NCBI GenBank assembly: GCA_000231825.2
Contig: JH720300.1
Coordinates: 1,833,635-1,897,634 of the forward strand
Source of the DNA: Tetrahymena elliotti 4EA
Lineage: Eukaryota; Ciliophora; Oligohymenophorea; Hymenostomatida; Tetrahymenidae
Direction: 5' to 3'
Length of the DNA stretch: 64,000 nucleotides
The translations under genes and the position numbers were made by a program. The notes under the pieces are model-generated. The model was not told where the DNA came from. It was given only the letters and a program-made list of their open reading frames with translations, and did not search any database. Positions 1-13,600 of this stretch are shown here, piece by piece (the first letter of the stretch is position 1; each line of letters opens with the position of its first letter).

Positions 1-1538
1 AAAATTTGAATTCTTGAAAATAGTATCTAAAACTTAAATATGATAATTCTTTCTATTCAAAATTATCTAAAGATTTCAGATTTTTATTGTAAAAATCAAA
101 ATTCTTTTAAAAATTGATTTAATAATCAATAATGAAAAAAATTGAAATGAGATGGATTTATTTGCATGCTTGCTAAACAAAAAAGCTTAGTTAGTTTTAG
201 TCAATCGTCTATGAAATATTGAAATACAATAACAAAATCAGTAATTTAACCTATCTTAAGAAAATAAAATTGTCTATTTCTAATAAAAATAATAATATAA
301 ATATCTAAAATACAAAAGAACAAAATAATAATTTAACATAAACTATTACATTACACATACGCATATAAACACAAGTTTTTACATACTTATAATTTAATTA
401 ATTAATTAACTAACTAACAAATAAAAGAAGGTTATCTTAAAAATAAGACTCTAGTTTGATATTTAGAAAGAAATAATAACTAGATAATTAAGAAGAAAGA
501 ACGAAGAACGAACTCTATGGAATTTAATTTATAAAGCAATTATTATGAAACAATATTTAAATTTTTAAGTTTAATTATTTAATAAAATATTATGTATAAA
601 TTTTAATTTGTTTGCTTAAATTTACTTATTCTACATACTTTTCTAAGTATTTCTAAGCTTTCTTTATATTCCTTTCCTCATCCTTCTCAAATCAAATCTT
701 ACTCAAACTAATATTTTATCTATTCATTTTCATTAAAAATTTCAATCAAAAAATAGGTCTGATAGATTTTTTTTAATGAAAAATTAAAACATTCAATTTA
801 CTGTTAATTTTCTACTCCTCGAATGATAACCGCATTCAAGGCTTAATTCGTTCATCTATGAGATTTTGTTTTACTGAATTGCTAAATTTTAAGCTCAAGA
901 TTACTCTATATTCAAAAGGAGCAACTTAAAAAATAAGTGAATACCAACTTAAAAACAATTATTTTAAATTTTATTTTTTGATAAAGACAAAACTTTACTT
1001 TAACATTTTTTATTTAAATTTTTGTAAAAGAATAAAAATCAATCTAATTATTTTCATTTTACTGACAGGAAAGTTAACTTTTAATCTTTCACTGAATCTT
1101 TTTCAAAGAAGTATTCAAGAACAAAATTTTCCTTTTTTTTGAAAATCAATCATTTTAGATTAATTTTTTAGTCTTATTATTACAAATAATATTTTTATTG
1201 TTAAACCAAAATATAATTATTAATCTTCCAATAAATCCATCAAGAAAAAATATATTTATTTGATCTGAATCATCACTATCAAATAAATCTAATTTTAAAT
1301 TTAGGTTTTTCATTAATATCATAAATATTTGAAAATTTTTTAGTTGTAAATAAAACTTCTAAATTAATTTTGTATTTGTTGTTAAAAAATAAAATAAAAT
1401 TAAAAAAATAATTTTATTTAAGGTATCACTATTTTTGAAAAGAAATTTCAATTAGAAGATATAGATTAAGATTTAATAAGGATTGTTTTATTTTTTCATT
1501 TATTGCTATATAAAATAAATGATGATTTAGAAACTAAT
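1..1538. other. AT-rich intergenic DNA, left edge
   Basis: No gene is supported here. The stretch is AT-rich with short tandem TTAA/TAAC units near 395-420 and many TGA codons in all frames. Its right end is the 3' flank of the minus-strand dehydrogenase gene, so it probably holds that gene's 3' UTR and polyadenylation region. Confidence 0.6.
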
Positions 1539-2671
1539 TCATTATAATTTAATTTTATTCAATTTAACTGCCTAAAGAGAATAATCCCATAATTTAGAAG
1601 CTAACTCTTTGTCTAAGGAGACAGCTGATTATTTATTGATTTTATTATCTTTGTAATAGCCACCATTAATTAATTTATTAAAGTCTTCATAACAGCAAGT
1701 TAAAGTAGTTTGAGCTCCATAATATTCACTTTTGAAACATAATAAAGAAATAGGGTAGAGTAATAAACCTACAACTCTTCCAAATGGAAGTTAACTGAAA
1801 TTATGTTAGTAAATTCCAGATTTGATAACACCAGGATGTAATGTAACTACCTTAGTATCAGTTCCTTTTAACTTATCAACTAATTCTGTAGCAAATAAAT
1901 TATTAGCTAACTTAGACTAGGGATATAGTTCTAATTCTTTACTATTTTTTTTGAAAAATATTTTTAATTTAATACAATACTGAAAAATGAATTAAAATTA
2001 ATGAAATGCTCTCATTTAAGTATTTTGTTGAATTTTTATTTTGGATATTTTATTTATTTTTTATCAATTAATTAAATAAATAATTACAATAAGCTATTAG
2101 TAGGTTTCTCAACAGAGTCAAAATCAATAGTTTTAGTACGAGTATGTGCACGAGAAGAAACAATAACTATTCTAGATTGAGGAGTATCAGCAATTTTTTA
2201 AAGTAAAAGGTTAGTTAACAAGAAATGTCCCAAGTGATTAACACCAAAATTAGACTCAAAACCTTCTTTTGTTTTTGAGAATCTTGTATTATATACTCCT
2301 GCATTATTAATTAATATATCTAATCTTTGGTTTTCACAGTTGAATTTTTCTGCAAAATTGCGAATACTTTAGAAATCATTTAAATCTAATTAAGCAAATT
2401 CTACTTTTTAATTTCCTGATTTTTTTACTATTTCTTTTACAACATCTAAAGTATCATAGCTTCTGCTAGCAATCACAACTCTAGCTCCTCTTTTTGCTAA
2501 ATCTAAAGCTGTTTCTTTTCCAATACCTCTATTTCCACCTGTAATCAATACAGTTTAACCTTAAAGATCTCTATGAATGGTGCATTTACTTCCATTAAAA
2601 TAACTCTTAGTTAAATATAAAGAGGCACCAACTCCGAACAAAATTTTAGCTAATCTTGCCTAATTTTACAT
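1539..2671 (-). CDS. short-chain dehydrogenase/reductase, retinol-dehydrogenase-like
   Basis: Two exons, complement(1539..1941, 2088..2671), give 328 residues; the 146-nt intron is GTAATT...AAATAG and the sum is divisible by three. A hydrophobic stretch at about residues 8-20 could anchor it in a membrane. The Rossmann cofactor motif TGGNRGIG is at 44-51, followed by NNAG, then the catalytic VSS serine and a YPQSK (YxxxK) pair. This order and length match membrane-associated SDRs of the RDH11-14/WWOX type, which use NAD(P)H on retinoids, steroids or other lipophilic carbonyls. The substrate cannot be read from sequence. The start is the first in-frame ATG before a hydrophobic leader. The minus-strand coiled-coil gene lies upstream, 766 bp away, with no sign of co-transcription. 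Confidence 0.9.
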
Positions 2672-3437
2672 TTGTTTTTTAATTTTAAAAGAATTCTAAG
2701 ATTTTCTTGTTTACTTATAAAGTATCTTTTTAGAAAAATTAATATCTTATAAATTAATTTCTATCAAAAAAGAGAATCTTTTCAAATTCAATAAATTATA
2801 AGTTAATATAAAAAGTAGATAATATTTATGATAAAATAAAATCAAACTTTCTTTAAAATAATTCTCCTCATTTGATTTGAAACCAAATTATAAAAATTCT
2901 AAACTATAATTTTAATGTTTAATTCAATCATTATGAATCTATTTTTCTACACTAAAACAAAGGAAAAATGATATTCAAAGGTAAAATTTACTCTAAATTT
3001 TAAATTTTTTTAAAAAAAGATTCAAAAATTTTTAATTGTTATGAAATTTATGCTAAATAATTTTATTTATTATTATTGTAATTAATATGATAAGTCAAAT
3101 AAATGTTTTTGTTTGTAGGCTTGATTTTTTTTAAAGTGTAAACTTGTAAAAATAAACTAAAAAAATGTATCAAATTAACATCTTTAAAGAAAAAAATGTG
3201 TCACATTTATTAAAATTAATAAAGGATAAAATAGGTATGATGAAGAAAATACAGTTGATATACAGTGGATAAAATGATAGTATAATATATAAATTAATAT
3301 AACTTTGATTAAATTTTCAAATTTGGGGATAGATATGAAAGAGTTTAATTTTTTAATATATTTAATATCCTATTTCTTTTAGAAAAATAGTTAAAGTTAA
3401 TAGTTGAAGATTTGTTTTTTAATTCTAAATGAATATT
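2672..3437. other. intergenic spacer between two minus-strand genes
   Basis: This is 766 bp of AT-rich sequence between the coiled-coil gene (3' end) and the dehydrogenase (5' end). It should contain the dehydrogenase promoter and the neighbour's polyadenylation signal. I see no conserved motif or further ORF. Confidence 0.5.
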
Positions 3438-5618
3438 TCAAAAAATAAGTGATGATCTTGGTTAAATGTTAGATACATTTTTTATACTTTGCTATGAGCC
3501 AAAATTAACAATACTAGAGTTGTTTCTTGTAGAGTACATACTTCTCCTTTGTCCTTACCTTTAAATATTTAAAATGATTTATTTAAAATTTTATTTAAGT
3601 TATTTATATACTCGATAGCTGCTTATTTTTAGCTATTTAGATTGAGCTGATGAGTTGAAGATGAAGCTGTTGAATTGAAATTAAAAGCACTTTTTACGAC
3701 TTAATTTTGCAAAGGTTTAACAGATTAGTAATATAGCTGTTCTTTATTAGTGTATTTTTAATTTTATTTTGGAGGTGAATTTAAAGTTTCATTGGCATCA
3801 GAATATTCTCCTTAATTCATTATTTTAATTTCATTGTTATTACTTACTGAATAAGGTTTATTGTAGTAGCCAGGAGAGTATTAATTAGAAAAAGGTTAAA
3901 AGTTAGCTGATGGTGACTAGATATTAATTTAAGACTATTGCTTTGAACTAGGTAAAAGTTCTTAATCATTTAACATAAATTAAACATCTTTAATAGATCT
4001 ACTTATCTTTTTCTTCTTCTTATTAACATTCATATTTAAAATAATATTGTTTTATATCTACTAAGCAAAGTTGATCTTACTGAATTTGCTTTGAGTTTTC
4101 TTCTATATTTCATCTTCGTTTTAAAACAACTAATTTTCTTTGATTTTATCTTAAACTTCATTCAATCTATTTTGTTTATTAATAGAATTATTAATTTAAT
4201 TTGAAAAAAATCTTAAAATTTTTTCTCAATTCAAAATAAAATTGATTTAATAAAAAAAGAAAAATGGATTTGAAAAAATTCATTTCATGTTCAAGCAGAA
4301 AGAGAAGAGTAGGTTTGTTTAGATCTCGCAAATCTACGATTAATTTAAGATTTAAATAAATTTAAAAATAACTTTACTGGTTGAAGTTCTTCTTTTTTTC
4401 ATTAAAATCGTCTGAGTATTTTTCATATTTAGACTGAATATTGATGATCTAGTTGAATAAATCGTTTTTAATACCCTAGACATATGCTTTTAGGTAATTA
4501 TATTAATCTTCAACTTCAGTGTTTCCACCTTTGTTTAAGCCTGACCAACAACTTTCAAGCATAGAGTAATATTTTTCTAGATCAGTTGAGTGTTATTTCA
4601 TAATTTTAAGAATTTGTGCTTAATATCTTATGTCTACTTTACGAAGTTTAAATTCATAAATAAGCACACTTAAAAGTTTTTAATCTTAAGACCTAATGTG
4701 CTCATTTTTGATTTCTATTTATTCCTAAATTTTATCCATGACTTCATCTTTATCTTTTACCAAATTAACAAGCTGTTCGTTATCTTTAGTAAGGTAGTTT
4801 ATGGCTTCAGTGCAATGCTTTTCCATAAATGATAGCTTATTTTATAGTTCTTCTTTACGCTAGGTTAATTGTTCTACCAAAAATTGATATTCGTTTTCCT
4901 TTTTACCAAACTACAATTTTTCTAATTCTAAGCTATGAAGTATCATTTATTTTTCATCTCTTTAGTCATAATTTATTATTTATTCTTGCTTTAATGAGAT
5001 AAATTTTTAATTCATCTTTACAAAAAATTTAACATAATCTTGGAGAACATAGCATATTTCTGCTGGATGTTGCTCTTACCAAGTTTTTTCCATTTATTCT
5101 TGGGTTGGAAATATTAAATTTATTTCTTCAGTCAAGCCATTTTATACCACTTAATTCCTCATATATTCAATCAGATTCATTACAAAAGACATGACATATC
5201 TGTAATCTTCCTTCAGTAAATCAAGAGTTTCTTATTCAAATTTAACTTGATTTTCTCTATTTTTTTATTTAGCAATCGATTCTAAAGGCCTCTTGTTTTC
5301 AACTATCTTTTAATGAGAGTTTGATTGCTGTCTCTTCATAGATAGTTAATTTATCTACTAAGATTAAAGATTAAGTTAGTTTTGCTTATGTCCAGATAAC
5401 TATTCTTATATTTTTAGAATTATTGACTTTTATCTTTGAGAGTTAGAAGTACGATTAATGACCATAGATTATTACTAGCTTCTAGGACCAGAAACAGTAG
5501 AGGCTCTTTACTAATAGACAGAGTTATTTATTTATTTGCTGCTCTATGGACTAAGCAAAAGATTATTACTGATATTACTAGAAGATGGGTGGGATGAACT
5601 ATTATTATTGTTGCTCAT
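3438..5618 (-). CDS. coiled-coil Ser/Asn/Gln-rich protein, function unknown
   Basis: Three exons, complement(3438..3558, 3612..4166, 4378..5618), total 1917 nt and encode 638 residues; introns are 53 and 211 nt and all phases agree. The N-terminal ~130 residues are low-complexity Ser/Asn/Gln. From roughly 140 to 400 the protein is rich in Glu/Lys/Gln heptad-like segments typical of coiled coil, with few prolines. The C-terminal third returns to Ser/Asn/Gln/Pro-rich sequence after a KKKKK cluster. I recognise no catalytic or binding domain. It is transcribed divergently from the dynein heavy chain across a 2-kb spacer, so a cytoskeletal or axonemal role is possible but only inferred. The start ATG is followed by a Ser/Asn tract with no earlier in-frame coding-like sequence. 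Confidence 0.8.
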
Positions 5619-6576
5619 TTGTAAAAGTTACTTATCAAAAATATTTTAAATATGGTTATATTGGTGTTAGAGTATTCTAGTTAGGTTTAAAAGAATGAGG
5701 TATTGTTATTTTTTAAACTTAATACTTTGTTTATCTAGTTTATAGTATATTAATCTATTTATTTAGTTTTCTAATTCTTACTAAATTTTTATGATATATC
5801 TATCAAATAAATATTTATTTTGTTTGCTTTTACTTTCTTTTAAACATCATAAATCTTAATTGAGGGACTATATTGAAAAAAATTTTTAACAAAAAAAATC
5901 TGTAAATCTATGTCCATTTATTCTTCAGCAATAGTATATTTTATGCATAATTCAGTGAGTTTTTATGCAATATAATTAAAACCCTACTTTAGTATGATTA
6001 TTTAATTTAAAGTAATATCTCAAACAACGATGCTTAAATATTTCCATAATGCAAATTTTATAAATAATATCAACATAATTCAAATCCTCTATAAAAAATA
6101 ATTTGAATTAATTCAGTTATATCAGACTCCCTCCAAAACTTAACTGAATTTTAAAGATTTCTATAAAATAAGTTATTTTTCTTTGAAGAAAAATAAAAAT
6201 AATTCAAAAATTTATTATCATTTGAACCTTATTTAAAAATTAGGTTAAAATAATATCAAAGCAAATTTAACATAATTTATCAAAAAAATCTTAAATATCT
6301 ATACTTGATTATTTTTTATTCATTTGTTCTAAAAAAAGGTTACCTTCAAAAACCTATTTGCTAGGAGATTTTAAAATAATATGAATTTAATTTCTATTTT
6401 CTATTAGAATATTGTTTTCAATACATTTTAATTATCAATTAATAAAACATTTTAATTAGAGACATAGTGTTTTTTGTTGGATTTAATGCTTTAATTCAAA
6501 ATTTATAATGAATGTAAAATTTTAAGAAATTAAATCATTTTAAAAAGAGATAAAACGAATAATATTTTTACACTTT

Positions 6577-6588
6577 GGGGGGGGGGGG
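6577..6588. repeat. homopolymer run of 12 G
   Basis: Twelve consecutive G residues occur in DNA that is otherwise about four-fifths A+T. A single run cannot fold an intramolecular quadruplex by the usual four-tract rule, but it is a strong compositional outlier. It is not the ciliate telomere repeat G4T2, because no T2 spacers alternate. Confidence 0.95.
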
Positions 6589-6684
6589 CTTAGAAATAGT
6601 TGAAATAATTTAGTGAGGACTAAGTCAATTTTATAATAATAATTATCATCAATTCTAGATTAATTTTAATATAAATACTACCCC

Positions 6685-6849
6685 GTACAAAAGAGTTAAA
6701 ATACAATAAAAATTAATAAATATTAAACTTTAGTATAATATTTAGTCTTGCATATTATGGAATATTTTAGTTTATTAAATTATTTTTACTCTTTACTCAA
6801 TCTATTAAAATATATTATACTAAAGTTTACCTTATTATTAATTTTGTAC
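6685..6849. repeat. interrupted inverted repeat, possible MITE remnant or hairpin
   Basis: A perfect 17-bp inverted repeat has arms at 6725-6741 and 6812-6828 (arm begins AAACTTTAGTATAATAT) around a 70-bp loop. Outside it GTACAAAA (6685-6692) faces TTTTGTAC (6842-6849), and some of the sequence between the outer and inner arms also pairs loosely. The whole is about 165 bp with no ORF. It could be a decayed miniature transposon, a former IES end or a regulatory hairpin. Confidence 0.6.
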
Positions 6850-7632
6850 ATTTTATGTGTGCTAATATCTTTTAAAAAATTTTAATTTATTTTAATTTTA
6901 AAAGGTAAATCATCAGAACTCTTATTATCTATCTAAATATAATAAATCTTAGTTATCATAAATTATTCTTGATTTGTATTATTTTTTTTGTTTATTAATT
7001 CTATGATAATGATAATTCTTTCAACAATCCTTGAAGTTATAAATAATATTAACTTTAAATTGATTTAAATTATTTTTTGTTGAATGTGATATTGGTTTTT
7101 ATTAAATGCTCTTTCAAAGTTGTTTTAATTATCTTGATTTAATTATAATTTGTGAGAAGAAAGGAAAATTGAAAATATAAATTAATATTTGCAACGATAA
7201 GTTGATTTTGAATGGATGGTAAAAGAGGAAGAAGATATGTATGGAAATAGATTTCTTTGATTTGTTAATAAAGTAAAATTTATTTGCACAAATTGAATTA
7301 AAAAAAATAATATAAATTTTGAAAAATCAATATTTCGCCATAAAATAAATAAGTATTATAATATTCAAAGAAAATCAAAAAATTGGTTGACTGATTCACA
7401 CTCTTTTACAAAATCTAAAAAAATAAAGAGATAATAAATTAAAATTTGAATTAAGTTGTTTTGAAGTATATTTTTTATCATTCATCTTAACAGAAAGATA
7501 AATAGCAAATATTCATATATATATAAAGATAGACTTAAAATAATCATCAACTTAAAACAAATTATAATAGGAAAGCAAGTCATTGTGTAAAAGCATTAGC
7601 ATTAGGGTTGATAAAAATTGCATTTAGCACCA

Positions 7633-10600
7633 ATGAATAATAATACAAGCTTCAACAATATTAATAACACTAGCTTTAATAAAGGTAATGATGAATTCGA
7701 ATAAAGTTATATGAATGCAACATCTGGTGCAGGAACTGGATTTAGATATAGAGGAGTTTACTCTGAAATAATTAATCCAGCAAATTCAAACACATACATA
7801 GTAAGAATGTTTTTTAATTTAGATCTACTTATATTGCATGCGAATTTTGCATTTTTATTTGGTTATTAACTATAAAATTTGATGCTGATTTTACTATGAT
7901 TTATAGGATAAAAGTATGTAAGGACCAGATGTTTCTTATATTTACTAGACATAACAAAAGTAAAGAATACCTAGAGCATTTAATTTAGGTAGCAGAAGTG
8001 GAAGTCGTCCAAGACCTCCATTGAGTAATAAAGAAAATGGAGAAAAGTTAAATTAGACTAATGTTTCTATAAAAAGTGGTGCAAACACATCATTCAATTC
8101 AATAAATAAATTAAAATTCAAGCCTCTAACAAAAGTTTTCCACCCATCAAATAAATCAGAGGAAGGAAAAATTCATGAAGATTTAACTATAGATCCTAAA
8201 ATTTTAGAACCATATGTTCCCATTCCAGGAAGAGTTCCTAGAAAAGTAGCAATTGATAGGAAAAAAAAAGAATACGCTTCATTCAATATTGAAGATTTAC
8301 TAGTTCATGAAGTAAATAATTTTATGCAAGAATTCAAAAATTTACAAAAAAAAGACTTTTAATTATGAACAATAAAGCAATTTTTCAAATATTTTAAATA
8401 GGATATTGATTTCAATCAATAAAAGGGCAGTTATCATTGGTTAAAGTTAGAATAGTTTGATGACTCCACTTTTGATGATTATGAACCTAAAGAATGGATC
8501 AATAAAAAAGTTGATGAAGATGGAAATCCTCGCATTATTACAGCCAAAGGTCTCTACAAAGATTAGGCAGGATTTTATTCTTGGAAGCCTTGTACTGTTG
8601 AATCTTATTCTAAAGAAAAAGATTTGTTTGAAATACAATGGATGAATAGCAACTAAACAGATTATTTGCATCGTATATATTTTTGTTTAGATGCAGAGGA
8701 TCCTAGAAAGTTTGCTCAAAGAATAGCAAATGCTTTTAGATAGATAGTTTATGCAGATTCTATTATTAGGTAACCAATTTTATCATGCAATTTTCTTTGT
8801 TAAAAATGTTAAAAATTTAGATACAACTTTTATATTGATAACATGCCTTTATAAGATTTGAGCGAACTTGATAATGAGTAGAAAAAAAGATTAGAAGCAT
8901 TAGCAAAAACAAAAAAGTAAGAGAATATGGATACCACACCACTTCTTATTGAAGTCAATAATGATTACTGCAGAACAATGAACAAAATCATATTTAACAA
9001 ATATATGGAAGATACTGATCCTACAGAAGATGATCTTTATCCAAAAAATCTCCAACTTCCCCCTGAAGAGGAAAAGCCTCCTGCTCCTTATTTAGGTAAA
9101 ATATATTAAAAAAATATAGAATGGTTAAGAATTGAATTTTATTAGGTATTATGCCTTTGGAAAGACATAAAGGTGCTAAGCTTATTTGGATTGAAAGTTA
9201 TGGATTGCCTTAGGTAGAAGAGCCAAAAGAATTCACAGAAACATTCAAAGATTTTTGTTTTTCATCATTATTTATTAAAGAAGAAGTAAAAAAATAATTA
9301 AATGATGAGCAAAACTAATTATAATAATATTTAATAGGTTATTAAAGCATTGCAGGAAATAAGAGTAGAGTGCAATAAAGTTTTAGAAATGACTGTATTT
9401 AATACAACCGTAGAAGGTCCTCTTGTCTTAGAAGAATTCAAACATATATAAGAATCTTCTACAAGCTAAATTTTATATCATTTGAAAGGATAATGGATTT
9501 AAGATTTAATTAAAATTATAAAGACAAATTTTGAAAAAGTAGGAAAAGGGTGGTTTAATATGAAAGAAACTAACCCAAATACTTACAATTTTGGTAAACT
9601 GAAAAGATTCTTAACTGTAGTTCGTCTTATGATGCAAGTAATTTTATATAAACTAAAAAGCTGCTTTAATAAATCTAAATTTTTTTCAATTAGGATACTG
9701 TTTTAACTGTTGTCAAAAGATGCTTCCAATAAATGGAAGAATATTTACTTAATTTTGTACCTGATTAAGTAGTTATCAACAATGTTACAGATATCAAAAA
9801 CTAATACAAATAAGATAAAAATGCTCAAGGATTAGCAAAAGATCCTTAAACTTTAAAATAAAAACCTGTCTAGCCTTTATTTACTATTGATTTAATCAAA
9901 ACAATGAATGATGAAGATTTCTTGTATTCTGTTTAACCAATGAATTATGTCAAGATGATTATCAACTTATTTGAAAAAGGTAAACTATTTTAATAAAATT
10001 CTCTTTATTTTTAAATAAAAAATTTTATTTTATTCCAAAACAGCTTTGGAAGAAATTGGTAAGATTCCTGACTTAGAACCAAAAATATTACCTGAATTAC
10101 ATGCTTCTGCATAAAAGGAAGCACATATTAAAGCCCCTATGAAACCTAGAGAAAGACCAACTACACCTGATCCTAATATGAGGCCTAAAAAATATCCAGA
10201 TGAGAATAAATGGATATGGGAAATGATTGAAAATATTCGCCTTAAATTTATTGATGGCATTAAACCATTAAATGATTACTTAGAATAATTTAGAGAATTC
10301 AAGGATGTTCTTTAATTAAATCCTGACGATTTTGCTAGAAATATCGAAATGATGGAAAATCCTTGGGAAGTTGAGTAATTGTAAGATGAAATTTTTAAAA
10401 TTCAAGAAAAAGAAGAAAGACTTAAAAAGAGTTTACCTGAAAAAATTCATGTTTCCTATTTTGAAATTTAGACTAAAGAAATATTGGCTTATCTTTGTGA
10501 GAAATATTATTTCTTGAGAAAAAATTTAATAGATATGATTGCCAAGCGTGCTAAGAGTCATACCTAATTCATTTTCAACTAATTCTAAATGCACTAAACT

Positions 10601-13600
10601 AAAATAAAGGAAACTCCTAAAAATATTGAACAATTAACAGAGCTTAGAGAATATATGAAAAATCTACCAATCGAAATTGAAAAACTTAAAGTAGAATAAA
10701 AGAGATGCTTTGAAATTTACAAAATTCTTGAAGATTTTAATTACAGGTAATAATCATTTTTTAACTCAATTAATTTATATTCATTTATGCTTATTTTATT
10801 TAGATTTTCAAAAGAAGATATGGATAGAAAGTGGAATACTTTTGGTTCTCCTAAAGATACTTTAGAGCTAATAGAAAAAAGAACTAAAGAGCTTGAAAAA
10901 GACCAAGTTAAATTTTAAGATGAAATGAAAGTTTAGTAAGAAGATTTTAAAGATGTCATTGACAACTTAGAAAGAACAATTAGCAATTTTGATTAGTATT
11001 CTGATATTAAAAATCATGAAGAAGTATGTAATATAGCAAAAGATATTAATAAATGCCTAGCTGAATTCACAGAAGATGCTCGTCGTTATAACACACGTGA
11101 AGCTCTTTTTGGTTAAGAGCTTACAAATTATGATAAAATCTTTAATATGTAGAGAGAATTCACTCCTTACTCTAATTTGTGGATTACTACTCATAATTGG
11201 TTTAAAAATAAAGATTTATGGATGACCGAAGAATGGAATAAACTTGATGCAGTCCATGCTGAAAAGTTTGTAGAAGACTCAATTAAATTGCTTACAGGTG
11301 TAATTAGATTTCTTAAAGATAGAGGTATTGATGCAGTTCTTAAAATTGCATAAACAGTTAAGGGCTAAATTGATGAATTCAAACCTAAAGTTCCTCTTAT
11401 GGTAGCCCTTCGTAAAAATGGTATGATGGAAAGACATTGGAAGTAGGTATCCGAAAAAGCAGGAAAAGAAATCAAACCAAATATTGAAGGATTTAATTTT
11501 AACAAAGTTTTAGAGCTAGGTCTTTTAGAACATGTAGAGGCTTGTGTTGAAATTGGTGAAAGAGCTTACAAAGTAATTTTTTAAATTTCTATTCTTTTTT
11601 TAAAATATTTAAAATAAATATAAAAGGAATATAATATTCAACTTGGTTTAGAAGAAATGAAGAAGATATGGGAAGATATTTAATTCTAAATAATCACATA
11701 TAAAACTAGTTACATCATTAGAGGTTATGATGAAATTTAACTTATTTTAGATGAACATATTATGAACACTCAAGCTATGTAGTTCTCACCATTTAAGAAA
11801 CCATTTGAAGAAGAAATTATTAATTGGAATAATTCATTAAAGACTATTTCTGATGTCCTTGAAGAATGGGCTAAGTGTTAGGGTTAATGGATGTACTTGT
11901 AACCTATTTTTGATAGTTAAGATATTGCTAAGTAACTCCCTTCTGAAACTAAGAAATTCAGAACTGTTGATTCAACTTGGAAGCACACTATGAACTAAGC
12001 AAAGATTTTGTTAAATGTCAAAAGCGTTTGTCTTCAAGAAAACTTACTAGAGAGATTGAGAGAAGCAAACAAAAACTTAGAAATCATTCAAAAGGAATTA
12101 AATAATTACTTAGAGAAAAAGAGAGAGAAATTTGCTCGTTTCTATTTCTTGTCAAATGATGATCTCTTAGAAATTCTTTCATAAACTAAGGAACCCACAG
12201 CAGTCTAGCCTCATCTTAAAAAAGTATTTGAAAATATCAATGAAATAGAATTTGATGCAAGCAAGCGTATCCATTCAATGTTTTCAGCAGAAAAGGAAAA
12301 AGTTTCATTTGTAAAGCTGGTAGATCCAAATCATAAAAATGTTGAAGATTGGATGGGCGAAGTCGAAAATATGATGTGTTTATCAGTTAGATAAGCTTTG
12401 ATTAATTCAGTTAAAGATTACCACACTAAAAAGCGTGATTAATGGGTACTCTGTCATCCAGGTAACTAATTTTACATGGATATTTATTTTATTAATATTA
12501 ATTTGAATAGGCTAATGTATTTTGAATGGTTCTTAAATTGTTTGGACTCAAGATGTAGAAAAAGCATTTGAGAATGGAGTAGAAGGTGTAAAATAATATT
12601 GGGATATCTTGGAACAATATCTTCATGATTTAGTTACACTTGTTAGATAGAAATTGACTAAACAATAAAAAGTTACCTTAAATGCATTAATTGTGCTTGA
12701 TGTGCATGCTAAGGATGTTGTTGAAAAATTATGGAGAGGAAACGTTAAGAATTCAAGTGAATTTGAATGGATTTCATAATTGAGATATTACTGGGAAGAA
12801 GATTAGTGCAGAGTAAAGTGTGTTCAAACTAATTTCCCTTATGGATATGAATATCTTGGAAATACTCTACGTCTCGTTATCACTCCACTCACTGATAAAT
12901 GCTATATGACTCTTATGGGTGCTTTAAAACTTAATCTTGGTGGTGCACCTGCTGGTATTTATTTTGTAATTTAAAAAATGTAATAATTAATTATATAAAA
13001 AAGGACCTGCTGGTACTGGTAAGACTGAAAGTACTAAAGATTTGGCCAAGGCTCTTGCTAAATAATGTGTTGTGTTCAACTGCTCTGATAGTATGGACTA
13101 TATTATGATTGGTAAATTCTTTAAAGGATTAGCAAGTGCTGGTGCATGGTGCTGTTTTGATGAGTTTAATCGTATTAATATTGAAGTACTTTCTGTTATT
13201 GCTCAATAATTATTAGTTTTGTTTGGTGAGAAAGCAAAGGGTACCCCGAGTATTGAATTTGAAGGTTCAATCATTCGTATCCTACCTACTTTTTGTGTCT
13301 TTATTACAATGAATCCTGGTTATGCAGGTCGTACTGAATTACCTGATAACTTAAAAGCACTTTTCCGTGCAGTAGCGATGATGGTTCCCGATTATGCTAT
13401 GATTGGTGAAATTATGCTCTATAGTTTTGGTTTTAGAAAAGGTAGAGAACTTGCTAAAAAAATGGTTGCTACATTTAAATTATCATCTGAACAATTATCC
13501 TCTCAAGATCACTATGATTATGGTATGAGAGCAGTAAGAAGTGTTATTAATGCTGCTGGTCTCCTTAAAGCTGCTGACCCAGATATGGATGAAGAATAGC

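Larger units (their letters stand above)
5619..7632. other. 2-kb divergent intergenic region
   Basis: The region lies between the start codons of the coiled-coil gene (minus) and the dynein gene (plus) and must hold both promoters. No coding sequence is supported. It contains a 12-bp G run and an interrupted inverted repeat, listed separately. Confidence 0.6.

Noticed and set aside
6577..6588. Telomere repeat or chromosome-end signal
   Set aside because: The run is pure G without the alternating T2 of G4T2 repeats, and no array is present.
10030..10260. Minus-strand 76-codon ORF with hydrophobic stretch
   Set aside because: It lies antisense to dynein exon 8, which is fixed by conserved protein sequence and phase.
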